This document shows, in pieces, positions 7,724 through 15,356 of a stretch of DNA of 27,513 nucleotides. Positions within the stretch are counted from its first letter, which is position 1. Each line of letters opens with the position of its first letter. The notes under the pieces were generated by a model. It did not search any database. It was not told where the DNA came from and was given only the letters and a program-made list of their open reading frames with translations. The translations under genes were made by a program, and so were the position numbers. The stretch spans positions 1 to 27,513 of the IMG/VR virus record IMGVR_UViG_3300025692_000001; one strand, written 5' to 3'. The stretch is from a virus.

Positions 7724-8154
7724 TATCGCGCGCCCTCGCCAAGTACCTCACCGTGGTACAGATTGTCACCTACTCCACGTCATCCGGTGGCGACTGCTTC
7801 CTCGAGCACCTGCCGGACGCGCCGGACGCCGCCGACATGATTCTCAGCACGGGCGGCAACCCGACGCCGGCCGCGGCCACCTGGGGCTACGACGAGCCTA
7901 CCGTGCAGCTCATGGTGCGCGGCGCGCCGAATGACCCCGTGACGCCGCAGACGCGCGCCGTGGCCATCTACGGCGCACTCCAGGGGCTGCGCGGCGTGAC
8001 TCTTGACGCGGGCGGGCCGGACGAGGTCTACCTCATCGTCTGCGAGTCGCTCCAGACGGCCCCCGTGAACATCGGCACCGACCTCAAGAACCGCTACCGC
8101 TACACGCTCAACTTCGCCCTTCATATCCGGTCACTCACCACACATCGAGACTAG
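7720..8154 (+). CDS. Tail terminator protein (minor capsid 3-like)
   Basis: A 144-residue protein starting at ATG overlapping the previous stop (ATGA). Features shared with tail terminators: an N-terminal helix (ISRALAKYL), a central VQLMVRGAPNDPVTPQTRAVAIY segment where the strand VQV.VRG.....A...A..I is expected, a GVTLDAG loop and a final NRYRYTLNFALHIR strand. The hexameric terminator caps the tail tube and binds the head. It sits just before the tail tube gene, the standard position. An upstream extension to 7642 overlaps the gp10-like gene and is rejected. Confidence 0.8.
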   Translation: MISRALAKYLTVVQIVTYSTSSGGDCFLEHLPDAPDAADMILSTGGNPTPAAATWGYDEPTVQLMVRGAPNDPVTPQTRAVAIYGALQGLRGVTLDAGGPDEVYLIVCESLQTAPVNIGTDLKNRYRYTLNFALHIRSLTTHRD

Positions 8155-8163
8155 GAGCGCATC

Positions 8164-8619
8164 ATGCCCGGCACGCCCGACAAGGTTCTGAGCAGAGACT
8201 TCAAGATCGGCGTCAACACCGGCACCGTCTCGGTGCCCGTCTACACGGACATCGGCGGCCTCGACGAAGACGGCATCAGCTTCAGCACGTCCAGCCGCGA
8301 GGTCGACTACATGGACGCCGACGACGGCGGCCTCGCCAAGCCGGTCGTCATCGGCCACGGCTACACCTGCTCCCTCAAGGGTGCCCGCATGGAGTCCATG
8401 ACGGACGGCGCGCGCGACCCCGGACAGGCGGCCGTAGAGGCCATGCAGGACCTCACCGGACTCGCCGGGATGCTCATGTACCAGATCACCAGCCCCGCCA
8501 CCGCAACCCCCGAGGTCCTGACCTTCTCCGCCACATCCAACGTGAACTCCTTCGCTGGCGGCGAGAAGACCGCATGGACCGCCGAGCTGAAGATATTCGG
8601 CGCCGTCGTGAGGTCGTAA
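8164..8619 (+). CDS. Major tail (tube) protein
   Basis: A 151-residue protein whose AGGAG overlaps the upstream stop, 6 nt before the ATG. It begins PGTPDKVLSRDFKIGVNTG, carries a VDYMDADDGGLAKPVVIG segment and a KGARMES strand, and ends with a TAWTAELKIFGAVV strand, the arrangement seen in beta-sandwich tail tube proteins that stack as hexamers. Size, position between terminator and chaperones, and its own ribosome site all fit an abundant tube subunit. Confidence 0.85.
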   Translation: MPGTPDKVLSRDFKIGVNTGTVSVPVYTDIGGLDEDGISFSTSSREVDYMDADDGGLAKPVVIGHGYTCSLKGARMESMTDGARDPGQAAVEAMQDLTGLAGMLMYQITSPATATPEVLTFSATSNVNSFAGGEKTAWTAELKIFGAVVRS

Positions 8620-8620
8620 G

Positions 8621-9001
8621 GTGCCCGGAAAGTACATCGACGCCGAGCAGGCGCTCGCCGAACTCGACCAGACCCCCGTCGTGCTCAAGAACTTCCAGGG
8701 GCAGGATTGGGAACTGTTCGCGGCCATGCCCGCCAAGCCCGTCTTCAAGATTCTACAGCTTGAGGCCAGTGGTCAGGCGCAGGAAGAGATGAGCGGCGGC
8801 GAGTCGCTCCGGATGATGAGCGAGATGGTGCCGGAGGACGTCTTCACGGCATGGGTCGACGGCGGCATGACCACCCCCGAGGCCATCACGCTTATGACAG
8901 CCATCATAGCGGCCTACAACGGCGACTCCGCGAGCGAAGAGGGGGAAGCCGAGGCCCCCAAGAAGGGGCGTACTCCTTCCTCGAAAACTGGGTCGCGGTA
9001 G
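8621..9001 (+). CDS. Tail assembly chaperone gpG-like
   Basis: The 126-residue protein starts at GTG 1 nt after the tube gene stop, with GAGG about 8 nt upstream. It is helical and acidic; the last 20 residues are a charged Glu/Lys/Arg linker ending SSKTGSR. Its position between tube and tape measure, and an overlapping downstream frame with no start of its own, identify it as the short chaperone of a gpG/gpGT pair. These bind the tape measure during tail assembly and are absent from the mature virion. Confidence 0.85.
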   Translation: MPGKYIDAEQALAELDQTPVVLKNFQGQDWELFAAMPAKPVFKILQLEASGQAQEEMSGGESLRMMSEMVPEDVFTAWVDGGMTTPEAITLMTAIIAAYNGDSASEEGEAEAPKKGRTPSSKTGSR

Positions 9002-9210
9002 AGGCTGACTTTGCCCGCGAATACCGCATGGACCTACTCCGCGAACTGGGCACCGGCATGACTTGGCGGCGCTTCCAGGTGCTGCTCGCCGGGCTCTCCG
9101 CCGAGTCAGTCTACGCCTACGCAATGCGCGCGGCTCCGGGCCCCAAGCCGCTCACCGCGGCCGACGCGCCCGGCTTCTTCGCATCCTTCCCGAAAGCGGG
9201 TGAACGATGA
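8621..9210 (+). CDS. Frameshifted tail assembly chaperone gpGT-like (-1 programmed frameshift)
   Basis: A second frame, -1 relative to gpG, is open across the end of gpG and runs to 9210, where its TGA overlaps the tape measure ATG. It encodes GAYSFLENWVAVEADFAREY, a W/F/Y-rich segment with the typical look of the T domain, then a helical region and a Pro-rich tail. It has no convincing start codon or ribosome site, so it is expected only as a gpG fusion. The shift must happen before the gpG stop at 8999-9001. The annotated span covers both frames; the fusion would be about 195 residues. Confidence 0.8.
8941..8962 (+). other. Candidate -1 slippery region
   Basis: In the gpG frame, G-GGG-GAA (8941-8947) and C-CCC-AAG (8956-8962) both allow the P-site tRNA to re-pair perfectly in the -1 frame, with an imperfect A-site match. 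Neither is a perfect X-XXY-YYZ heptamer. Both are upstream of the gpG stop and inside the shared open region. Confidence 0.5.
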
Positions 9211-11330
9211 GCCTCACAGTCGCAGACTTGGTCGCCAAGCTCGGCCTCGACGCGAGCGAGTTCGACAAAGGCATGGACAAAAGCCAGAAGAAGTCCATGA
9301 CGTGGGGCGACGCGCTGCAGAAATCGCAAAAAGTGGCGGCCGTCGGGCTTGCTGCCGTTACCGGCCTCATCGTCGGGGGCGTCAAGGCCTACGGGGACCT
9401 CACATCGTCCATCGGTGCGCTACAGCGGCAGACGAAGATAAGCGCCGAGGACGCGTCCCTGCTTGTCGGCGAGTGGCAGCGTTACGGCGTGAGCATCGAA
9501 CAGGGCACGACCGCAACAGTGATGCTCTCTAAGGGCATGGAAACCGCGCAAGCGGCCGCGGCGAAGACTCAGGCCGAGATCGCCGGCCTCGACAAGGGCA
9601 GCAAGACCTACGGCGACCAACTCTCCACGCTACAGGCGAAGCTCGTCGGCAACGCGGGAGCCTTCGGCCAGCTCGGCATTAGCCTCCAAGAGGTAGCGAC
9701 TCTGAGCCCGGCCGACATGCTTGAGGAGGTGCGTCAGAAACTCTCCGAGATGCCCGCCGGAGCTGAGCGGACGGCCATCGCCGCCAAGCTGCTCGGGCGT
9801 GGGTTCCAGGGCCTATCGAAGTGGATCAATGCGTCGAAGGGTGACCTTTCGGCGGTGGATCAGCAGATCAAAGACACCGGCCAAGTGATGAGCACATCGG
9901 AACTCGCCAAGGCCAAAGACGACGCCAAGAAGATGGCCGAGCTTCAATTGCAGTGGCGCGGCTTCATGGTCGAAGTCGGGCGGGCGGCCATGCCCGCCAT
10001 GGAGAAACTCGTTCCCGCCCTCAAGAAACTTCTGGAGGTCGTCAGGCCGCTTGCGCCTCACCTTGTCGAGATCGCTGGAGCTCTGGCAGGGTTCCTTGTC
10101 GTCACCAAGGCCGCGCAGAGTTTCACGATCCTGGTCGGAGCCCTACACACACTGAAGGGGCTCGTTGTCGGCGGCAAGCTGGCGAGCGGTCTCGCGGGCG
10201 TAGTGGGCGCGGCTGGGACCGGTGGCGCAGGCTTTGTAACGACCGCCGGCGGACAGACCGTTGCGCAGAGCCTGCTTTCCGTCCCGACGGGTGACACATT
10301 CACCGGAGGGGCGGCGCTGGCCGGGGCCAGCAAGGGAAATGCAGCGCTCACGGCGTCAAACTTGGGCGGCAAGGGAGTACCAATTTTCGCGGCTGGTGGG
10401 GTGGGCCTTCCCGTCACCATTATTGGAATGACCGCTGCCGTGGGCGTCGGTCTGGCCGTTGCTCTGGCGACCTACAAAGAAAAGCCGGATTCGCCGGGCG
10501 GGGTCACGGTCGGCGGCACCCCGCAGGGCGGACCTACTGGCGCAGGCACCAAGCGCCCAGATACCGGCCCGACGATGGACTACATGCTCCGTCAGAACGC
10601 GGCGGCGATCAACGCGTCTATCAAGTCCCTCAGCGCGCAAGCCGTCACTCAGACCGGCGCCGCTTTCAGTTCGACCCTGCGCCAGATAAACCAACTCCAC
10701 AAACTGGCCGCAAAGAAGATCGTGCTCGGCAAGATTGACGGTGCCCACACGGACGCCGAACTGCGTACCACCCGCGACCACATCATGGCCGCGCTCCACA
10801 TCACGCAGAAAGCCGCCGACCGCATCATGGCCACCATGTTCAAGGACTGGCGCCCGCAGGACCAGCTTGTGCCGAAGATCAACCGGGCCGCGGCTGCTGC
10901 TGAGAACCGCATCGCCATCCTGCGCCAGCGCGCCGGCCGGAACATCCACATGGGCAACCTCGACGCGACGAACATGATCAACGAGATCGGCCGAGTGAGT
11001 GCCGCGCTCGGCGGCGTCAGAGGCGCTGCTCGGACGGCCGGAAACGCCGTGGCAAACGCGCTAGGCGCGAAGAGCGGGGTTCAGTCCGAGTCATATCGTG
11101 GCTACTTCATGGCTGCCGGCGGCTACGTCCCGGCGCGCCCCGGCGGCACCCCTGTTGTCCTCGGCGAGGGCGGCGAGGGCGAGTACGTCACGCCCGCATC
11201 GAAGATGGGCGGCGGCGGCACCGTTCTCAACATCAACGTCGCCAACGTCCACGGCACCGACCGCGCCGCCGCTACGAAGCTGGCGAACATGGCCGGCGAG
11301 ATATTCATGCAGCAAGTGAGGTTCGCATGA
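9207..11330 (+). CDS. Tape measure protein
   Basis: The largest gene in the window (707 residues), starting ATGA over the gpGT stop. The start LTVADLVAKLGLDASEFDKG is the familiar tape-measure N-terminus. It is mostly helical with hydrophobic segments near residues 45-70 and 395-430 that may insert in the host membrane, and ends with the common AAGGYVPARPGGTPVVLGEG module followed by an EYVTPASKM strand. It sets tail length (at about 0.15 nm per residue, roughly 105 nm) and is ejected with DNA. No lysozyme or peptidase motif was seen, though a Gly/Thr-rich linker lies near residues 425-450. Confidence 0.93.
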   Translation: MSLTVADLVAKLGLDASEFDKGMDKSQKKSMTWGDALQKSQKVAAVGLAAVTGLIVGGVKAYGDLTSSIGALQRQTKISAEDASLLVGEWQRYGVSIEQGTTATVMLSKGMETAQAAAAKTQAEIAGLDKGSKTYGDQLSTLQAKLVGNAGAFGQLGISLQEVATLSPADMLEEVRQKLSEMPAGAERTAIAAKLLGRGFQGLSKWINASKGDLSAVDQQIKDTGQVMSTSELAKAKDDAKKMAELQLQWRGFMVEVGRAAMPAMEKLVPALKKLLEVVRPLAPHLVEIAGALAGFLVVTKAAQSFTILVGALHTLKGLVVGGKLASGLAGVVGAAGTGGAGFVTTAGGQTVAQSLLSVPTGDTFTGGAALAGASKGNAALTASNLGGKGVPIFAAGGVGLPVTIIGMTAAVGVGLAVALATYKEKPDSPGGVTVGGTPQGGPTGAGTKRPDTGPTMDYMLRQNAAAINASIKSLSAQAVTQTGAAFSSTLRQINQLHKLAAKKIVLGKIDGAHTDAELRTTRDHIMAALHITQKAADRIMATMFKDWRPQDQLVPKINRAAAAAENRIAILRQRAGRNIHMGNLDATNMINEIGRVSAALGGVRGAARTAGNAVANALGAKSGVQSESYRGYFMAAGGYVPARPGGTPVVLGEGGEGEYVTPASKMGGGGTVLNINVANVHGTDRAAATKLANMAGEIFMQQVRFA

Positions 11331-11737
11331 GCTTCGTTACTCTCGGAGCCTTCCCGTTCCACGCCACCGGCGTCGAAATCGGCGCCCGTCCCCGCACCAT
11401 CGGCGTGTCCTGCAACGCGCTCTCGCCTGAGCCCGTGCAGACGGTCGACTACGTTTCCGGCTACATGCCGGTGCGCATCGACGGCTACATGGTCGGCCTC
11501 GACACGGAAAGCGAGACGGCTGCGGAGCACCTCGTGCGCCTGCGCGCGAACCTCAAGACGGAGGTTGGCAAGGATCACAACACGCTCACCATCGTCTGGC
11601 GCGGCCTCGAGAGTTCCCCCGAGACGTATCGGGTCTTCAAGAACGAGGACTACGCGCTCGCCATCATGGACTCACAGATGCACGCGCAGGACACGCACCG
11701 CGTCGACTTCACCATCACTCTCAACTGCCTGCCATAA
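11327..11737 (+). CDS. Minor tail protein, distal-tail position
   Basis: A 136-residue, beta-rich protein starting ATGA over the tape measure stop. It occupies the slot of the distal tail (Dit) protein that joins tube to tip, but is shorter than classical Dit proteins (about 250 residues), so it may represent only the N-terminal ring domain or a different tip protein. Segments VDYVSGYMPVRIDGYMVG and TLTIVWRGLESSPETYRVF look like strands. No Cys motif or enzyme motif is present. The functional name is from gene order. Confidence 0.65.
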   Translation: MSFVTLGAFPFHATGVEIGARPRTIGVSCNALSPEPVQTVDYVSGYMPVRIDGYMVGLDTESETAAEHLVRLRANLKTEVGKDHNTLTIVWRGLESSPETYRVFKNEDYALAIMDSQMHAQDTHRVDFTITLNCLP

Positions 11738-11746
11738 GGAGCATCC

Positions 11747-12145
11747 ATGCCTTGCACCGAATACCGCGCCAATCAGATCGCCGTTGCGGAGATGGGCGGC
11801 ACGCCGTTCCAGGGGCCGGCCACAATCTATCTGCGGCTCTGCAGTGACACGCCGACCAAGTCCGTCGCCGGGACGCCGGTCGTGTATACCGGGTACGCCC
11901 CCGTCGCATGGACGGCGGCGAACTGGGACAGCGACGACGTTGGCAACCTGGTGAACGGCGCCAACGTCGTCACGTTCCCGACGCCGACCGGAGGCGATGA
12001 CTGGGCCTGGTACGTCGAGGCATGGAGCGCAGCCAGCGCCGGGACGCGCTTCTGGTACGAGGAGCTGGCCGATCCGATTCACATCACCGCCGACTTGCCG
12101 GCCGTGGAGTTCCCGGTGGGGCAGTTGCACTTCGGGGTGGTGTAA
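11747..12145 (+). CDS. Phage tail fibre-like protein (gp80-type fold)
   Basis: A 132-residue protein with AAGGAG 6 nt before the ATG. It resembles a small tail protein family of actinophages: N-terminal helix (EYRANQIAVAEMGG), a strand with LRLCSDTPTKSVAG, a TGYAPVAW segment, a NGANVVTFPTPTGG block, a W/Y strand stating the state of the sample-like sandwich (AWYVEAWSAASAG), and a final strand VEFPVGQLHFGVV. Likely a beta-sandwich at the tail tip. The following gene is one frame away and lacks a canonical start just after this stop, so a +1 fusion is possible. Confidence 0.75.
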   Translation: MPCTEYRANQIAVAEMGGTPFQGPATIYLRLCSDTPTKSVAGTPVVYTGYAPVAWTAANWDSDDVGNLVNGANVVTFPTPTGGDDWAWYVEAWSAASAGTRFWYEELADPIHITADLPAVEFPVGQLHFGVV

Positions 12146-12146
12146 C

Positions 12147-12821
12147 ATCCTCGAAGCTCACGTCACGGTCAGCGTTGCCGACCCATACCCGCTGCCGCGA
12201 CTCTACTACGAATCGCCCGTCGTCCCGGCGGCTGCGCTCGAAGCGCACGTCACCGTCAGCGTCGCCGACCCCTACCCGTTGCCGCGACTCTCTTACGTGG
12301 TCCCGGCGGCTGCGCTCGAAGCGCACGTCACCGTCCGCGTCGCCACGAAGCGGGCGCGCCTATCCTACGTCGGCGCTCCCGCACTGCCCGCCACCGATGA
12401 CCTTGGCTGGACGGCCCCCGACGTTACCGCCCCGGCGCTGCAGGGGCTTACGGTGACGCTCGGCGGCCACAACGTGAACCGCGCCCTCATCGAAGACCTC
12501 ACCATCGAACTGTCCGACTGCGGCGGGCCTATCAGCGCGACGATGACGCTGGCGCGGGACGTGCGCCTCGCCGCCACGCCGATGCTGTCGCAGCTCGTGG
12601 TGACGTACCTGGGCCAGCGCCTCTTCAAGGGTCGCCTCGAAGCGCGCGGCCTCGACCTCGGCAGCGACATGGCGAACACGCTGACGTTCACCGGCCCCAT
12701 CAAGCAACTCGGCGACCATCGCGCCTTCCGCCGCGTGTACGTCGACTCCGACCTCGACAACTGGCGCACCGACCAGGGGCCGAATACGAGCGCCAACGTC
12801 TTCGAGGTGACGGCATCGTGA
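12147..12821 (+). CDS. Minor tail / hub-like protein, N-terminal part, start unresolved
   Basis: The frame is clearly coding to 12821 (about 225 residues) but has no ATG, GTG or TTG between the upstream stop and its repeats. The first canonical options are TTG 12279 and GTG 12297, both without a ribosome site and both cutting into the repeat. ATC at 12147 has GGGGTGG six nt upstream, so a rare ATC start, +1 slippage from the preceding gene, or a sequence error are all possible. ATG 11997 would overlap the previous gene by 149 nt and reads as shadow. After the repeats, LQGLTVTLGGHNVNRALIED and strands up to DSDLDNWRTDQGPNTSAN look like the first domain of tail hub proteins. Confidence 0.65.
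   Translation: MLEAHVTVSVADPYPLPRLYYESPVVPAAALEAHVTVSVADPYPLPRLSYVVPAAALEAHVTVRVATKRARLSYVGAPALPATDDLGWTAPDVTAPALQGLTVTLGGHNVNRALIEDLTIELSDCGGPISATMTLARDVRLAATPMLSQLVVTYLGQRLFKGRLEARGLDLGSDMANTLTFTGPIKQLGDHRAFRRVYVDSDLDNWRTDQGPNTSANVFEVTAS
12150..12380 (+). repeat. Coding tandem repeat, three units of 78-87 nt
   Basis: Units start at CTC in 12150, 12237 and 12315. They encode LEAHVTVSVADPYPLPRL plus a linker ending VVPAAA; the third is diverged and cut short. The first is nine nt longer than the second. Nucleotide identity between units 1 and 2 is high, so the duplication is fairly recent. Confidence 0.85.
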
Positions 12822-13687
12822 GTAAGGAACTGCGCATCTCGGCGCCGGGGGCCAGCATCCCCTTCTCGGCAACGGCCCTTGTATTGGCGGGAGCGGGCAT
12901 GGCGGGCGGCGACGTATCGGGCGACGCCGGCGGCGGCGGCGCCGCCGGTGGACTCCTTATAGGGACGGTGACGCTTGCGGGCATCATGCCCGTCGTGGTC
13001 GGAGTCGGCGGTCCATGGGCAGCACCGGGGCCGATCAATCACAGCGAGGGACAAGACAGCAGTTTCGGGACTCTTACCGCCAAGGGCGGCGGACCCGGTG
13101 GAGGCAACAACCAGCCGGGCGGCGCAGGCGGCTCCGGCGGCGGCGCGGGCTACTCATCGGGCATCAACTCGCTTGGAGGTGTAGCGACTCCCGCCGAGCA
13201 AGGGCACGACGGCGGGCGCAACGTCTACCTCAGCTCTCCGTTCCCTTCCGGCGGCGGCGGCGGGGCGAGCGGCGGTGGCGCCGCCGGATCGCCGAGTGGC
13301 TCTGGCGCGGGCGGTGCCGGGGTCTTGTCTTCAATCACGGGCTCGTCCGTGACCTATGGCGTCGGGGGGCAGGGCGGCAACTGGAACTCCGGGGCGCAGC
13401 GTGGCGGCAACGGCAGCGCCGGCGGGTACGGCAATCCCGGCATCGTCGTCATCCGCTACCTGACATCTGCCGGCAGCGCGACCGGCGGAACGATCACCTA
13501 TGACGGCCTCTACACCGTCCACACATTCACTGCGTCCGGCACGCTGACCGTTGCTCCATCGTCCGGCGTCGCCTTCGCCGTCCACCGCCACAGCGCCGGC
13601 ATCTGCATCGCCGTGCGCGACAACGCCGCGCCGCAGTTTTCCGTGGGCCGCGACGCCGATGGCATCACCCTGGGGGCGGGGCGATGA
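12818..13687 (+). CDS. Glycine-rich tail fibre/adhesin-like protein
   Basis: A 289-residue protein beginning GTGA over the preceding stop, with GAGGTGA 8 nt upstream. Residues 1-25 (KELRISAPGASIPFSATA) read like hub sequence rather than fibre. From about residue 30 to 205 it is a Gly-rich domain with GGGGGASGGG-type runs, ending NPGIVVIRYLTS, a signature of Gly-rich phage adhesins. Then comes a YTVHTFTASGTLTV strand module and a C-terminal beta segment. Poly-Gly sandwiches of this type form receptor-binding tips. Inferred role: host recognition. Confidence 0.75.
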   Translation: MSKELRISAPGASIPFSATALVLAGAGMAGGDVSGDAGGGGAAGGLLIGTVTLAGIMPVVVGVGGPWAAPGPINHSEGQDSSFGTLTAKGGGPGGGNNQPGGAGGSGGGAGYSSGINSLGGVATPAEQGHDGGRNVYLSSPFPSGGGGGASGGGAAGSPSGSGAGGAGVLSSITGSSVTYGVGGQGGNWNSGAQRGGNGSAGGYGNPGIVVIRYLTSAGSATGGTITYDGLYTVHTFTASGTLTVAPSSGVAFAVHRHSAGICIAVRDNAAPQFSVGRDADGITLGAGR

Positions 13688-14853
13688 CCGCCCCGACGAA
13701 CGCCCCTCGCGCATCCGCCCGCGTCTACTACCCGCTGTTCGACGGCATCGACCCCGAGTCGCAGGACCAGCGCATCCGTGCGATCGACATGGTGCTGAAG
13801 ATTGGCGGCGAGAAGGCCGACCTCGGCACGAACTACCAGGTCAGCATCTACGGGCGCAGGCAAGTTGACGAACCGAACCTCGTTACCATCTTCCGTCGGG
13901 TTGTGGAGCGCGCCGCCGGCGATCCCTGGGTCACGGTGCCGGTGGGCCGCACTATCGACACGCCGAACGTGCATTGCATCGTGCTCAAGCTCGAGGAGAT
14001 CGCCGCGGACTTCACGCCTCCGGACGACCCCACCGCGACCCACACATACGACGACCAGACGAGCACCGCCGACCCGCCGTCCTGGGGCGTGTGCCTCAAG
14101 AGTTACTCCCTCTACGCCTCCGACTGCGTGCGGGACGTGACCGTGCGGCACGTCATCGAAGACATCGTGCGTGGCGGCAACGAGGAATACTTCACGGTCA
14201 CCGGCGCGAACTCGACGCTGATGCTGGACCAACTCGCCTTCTCGGACATCCCGAAGACCTGCGCCGAAGCGCTCGACGACGTGAACGCCATGATGGGCTA
14301 CTGCTATTCCTGCTGGGTCGACGGCGAGATCAACCTGCAGGAACCGGACACCGGGACGCGGTGCGTCGCCGACGTCCACGATCCACGAATCAGCTTCAAC
14401 TTCGCCGAGAACATCGACGACACGTTCAACGCCTGCAGGGTGCTTTACCAGAACAAATACGGCCGCGCCCGCGACACCATCGTACATCTCGACTCCCGTG
14501 CGCTCGGCTCGCTCGTCAAGGCCGACACGATCACGGCACCCGACAGCGTGCAGAGTGAGAAGGCGGCAATCAAGGTCGGCCAACGCTACCTGCGCGACCA
14601 CAACGCCAAGTCGGTGAGTGGCAGCCTGCACGTCGAGGGTGAATCGACCTCGTTCGGCGATGCGCTGCTCGTCAGGCCCGGCGACCGCGTGACCATCGCC
14701 GGGGCCGGGGGCGTGCGCCACGACCTGCCGGTTACGGGCGTCACGCTGCACCCGCTGACGTGGGAGGCCGACGTGCAGTTCGACGTAGCGCCGGCGAAGT
14801 TCGCGCGGTGGCTGGCGAAGGTCGCGGCCGGCGCCCATGCGAGGAAGCGATGA
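13684..14853 (+). CDS. Minor tail protein, hub-like C-terminal part
   Basis: A 389-residue protein starting ATGA over the Gly-rich gene stop. The N-terminal RVYYPLFDGIDPESQDQRI segment looks like the interior of a hub protein, followed by beta domains, a helix with SDIPKTCAEALDDVNAMMGY (typical of the tail hub fold before its tip domain) and an ending LLVRPGDRVTIAGAGG then LPVTGVTLHPLTWEADVQF, a common C-terminus of Tal/gp37-like minor tail proteins. With 12147-12821 it may represent one ancestral gene. It would form the tail-tip hub below the distal ring. Confidence 0.8.
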   Translation: MTAPTNAPRASARVYYPLFDGIDPESQDQRIRAIDMVLKIGGEKADLGTNYQVSIYGRRQVDEPNLVTIFRRVVERAAGDPWVTVPVGRTIDTPNVHCIVLKLEEIAADFTPPDDPTATHTYDDQTSTADPPSWGVCLKSYSLYASDCVRDVTVRHVIEDIVRGGNEEYFTVTGANSTLMLDQLAFSDIPKTCAEALDDVNAMMGYCYSCWVDGEINLQEPDTGTRCVADVHDPRISFNFAENIDDTFNACRVLYQNKYGRARDTIVHLDSRALGSLVKADTITAPDSVQSEKAAIKVGQRYLRDHNAKSVSGSLHVEGESTSFGDALLVRPGDRVTIAGAGGVRHDLPVTGVTLHPLTWEADVQFDVAPAKFARWLAKVAAGAHARKR

Positions 14854-14863
14854 AGGGCAAGCG

Positions 14864-15265
14864 ATGACCGATACAGCATTCAGAGAAGCGATGATCGCCC
14901 AAGTGGCGGCGCTCACGACGTCGGTCGACATGCTCAGAGATGACGTCAGCAACAACATCGAGACGCTTTGGAAGCGAACAGACGACCGATTCACGTCGAT
15001 GGACAAGGCCACCACGGCGGCACTCGCGGCAACGGACAAGGCCAACCTGATTGCTCTTACGGCAGCCAAGGAAGCCGTGTTGAAGGCCGAGCTGGCCGCT
15101 ACGGCGCGTTACGACAAGCAGGACGAGCGGATCAGCGACCTCAGCCGTCGCTCTGACCTGGACCTGGGCCACGACTCGGGAGTGAAGGCCGTCGCCTACG
15201 GCATCGCGGCCGCCGTCGCCACCGTCGTCGCCGTCGTCTCGATCATCATTCAGCTCAGCCACTGA
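14864..15265 (+). CDS. Coiled-coil protein with C-terminal membrane anchor (holin candidate)
   Basis: A 133-residue protein; GAAGGG lies 6 nt before ATG 14864, so the upstream ATG 14837 inside the hub gene is less likely. Residues 1-100 are helical with Ala/Asp/Lys heptads (coiled coil); a basic RR patch and a short linker precede a C-terminal hydrophobic segment of about 22 residues (AYGIAAAVATVVAVVSIIIQ). Similar coiled-coil plus one-TM proteins lie next to endolysin genes in many actinophages and are treated as possible holins or lysis regulators. The endolysin follows after 91 nt. Function is inferred from position and topology. Confidence 0.7.
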   Translation: MTDTAFREAMIAQVAALTTSVDMLRDDVSNNIETLWKRTDDRFTSMDKATTAALAATDKANLIALTAAKEAVLKAELAATARYDKQDERISDLSRRSDLDLGHDSGVKAVAYGIAAAVATVVAVVSIIIQLSH

Positions 15266-15356
15266 CGCTGTAGACGCGCGCGGGTACCACACAACCTCTT
15301 GTAGTACAAGCGTTGGCGCGCGCCTAGGCTGTAGTCAACCGAACAGGAGGCACTAG
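15266..15356 (+). promoter_or_regulatory. Intergenic region before the endolysin with inverted repeats
   Basis: One of the few real gaps in the plus-strand operon. It holds CTTGTAGTACAAG (15298-15310), a palindrome around one central base, flanked by CGCGCGC (15275-15281) and GCGCGCG (15316-15322), which can form an outer stem, and a direct repeat GCTGTAG (15268, 15328). No convincing -35/-10 pair was found. AGGAGG (15345-15350) is the ribosome site of the endolysin. Confidence 0.5.

Noticed and set aside
11997-12146. ATG 11997 as start of the minor tail gene
   Set aside because: Would overlap the intact previous gene by 149 nt; the added residues read as a shadow and no ribosome site is present.
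13250-13420. Glycine codon repeats (GGCGGC runs) as a CRISPR or regulatory repeat
   Set aside because: They are degenerate codon-level repeats of a Gly-rich protein, with no spacers or dyad pattern.
13510-15069. 519-codon minus-strand frame opposite the hub-like gene
   Set aside because: Long antisense frame caused by high GC; the plus-strand gene has clear hub-like motifs and couplings on both sides, while the minus frame is Val/Arg/Asp-rich without motifs.
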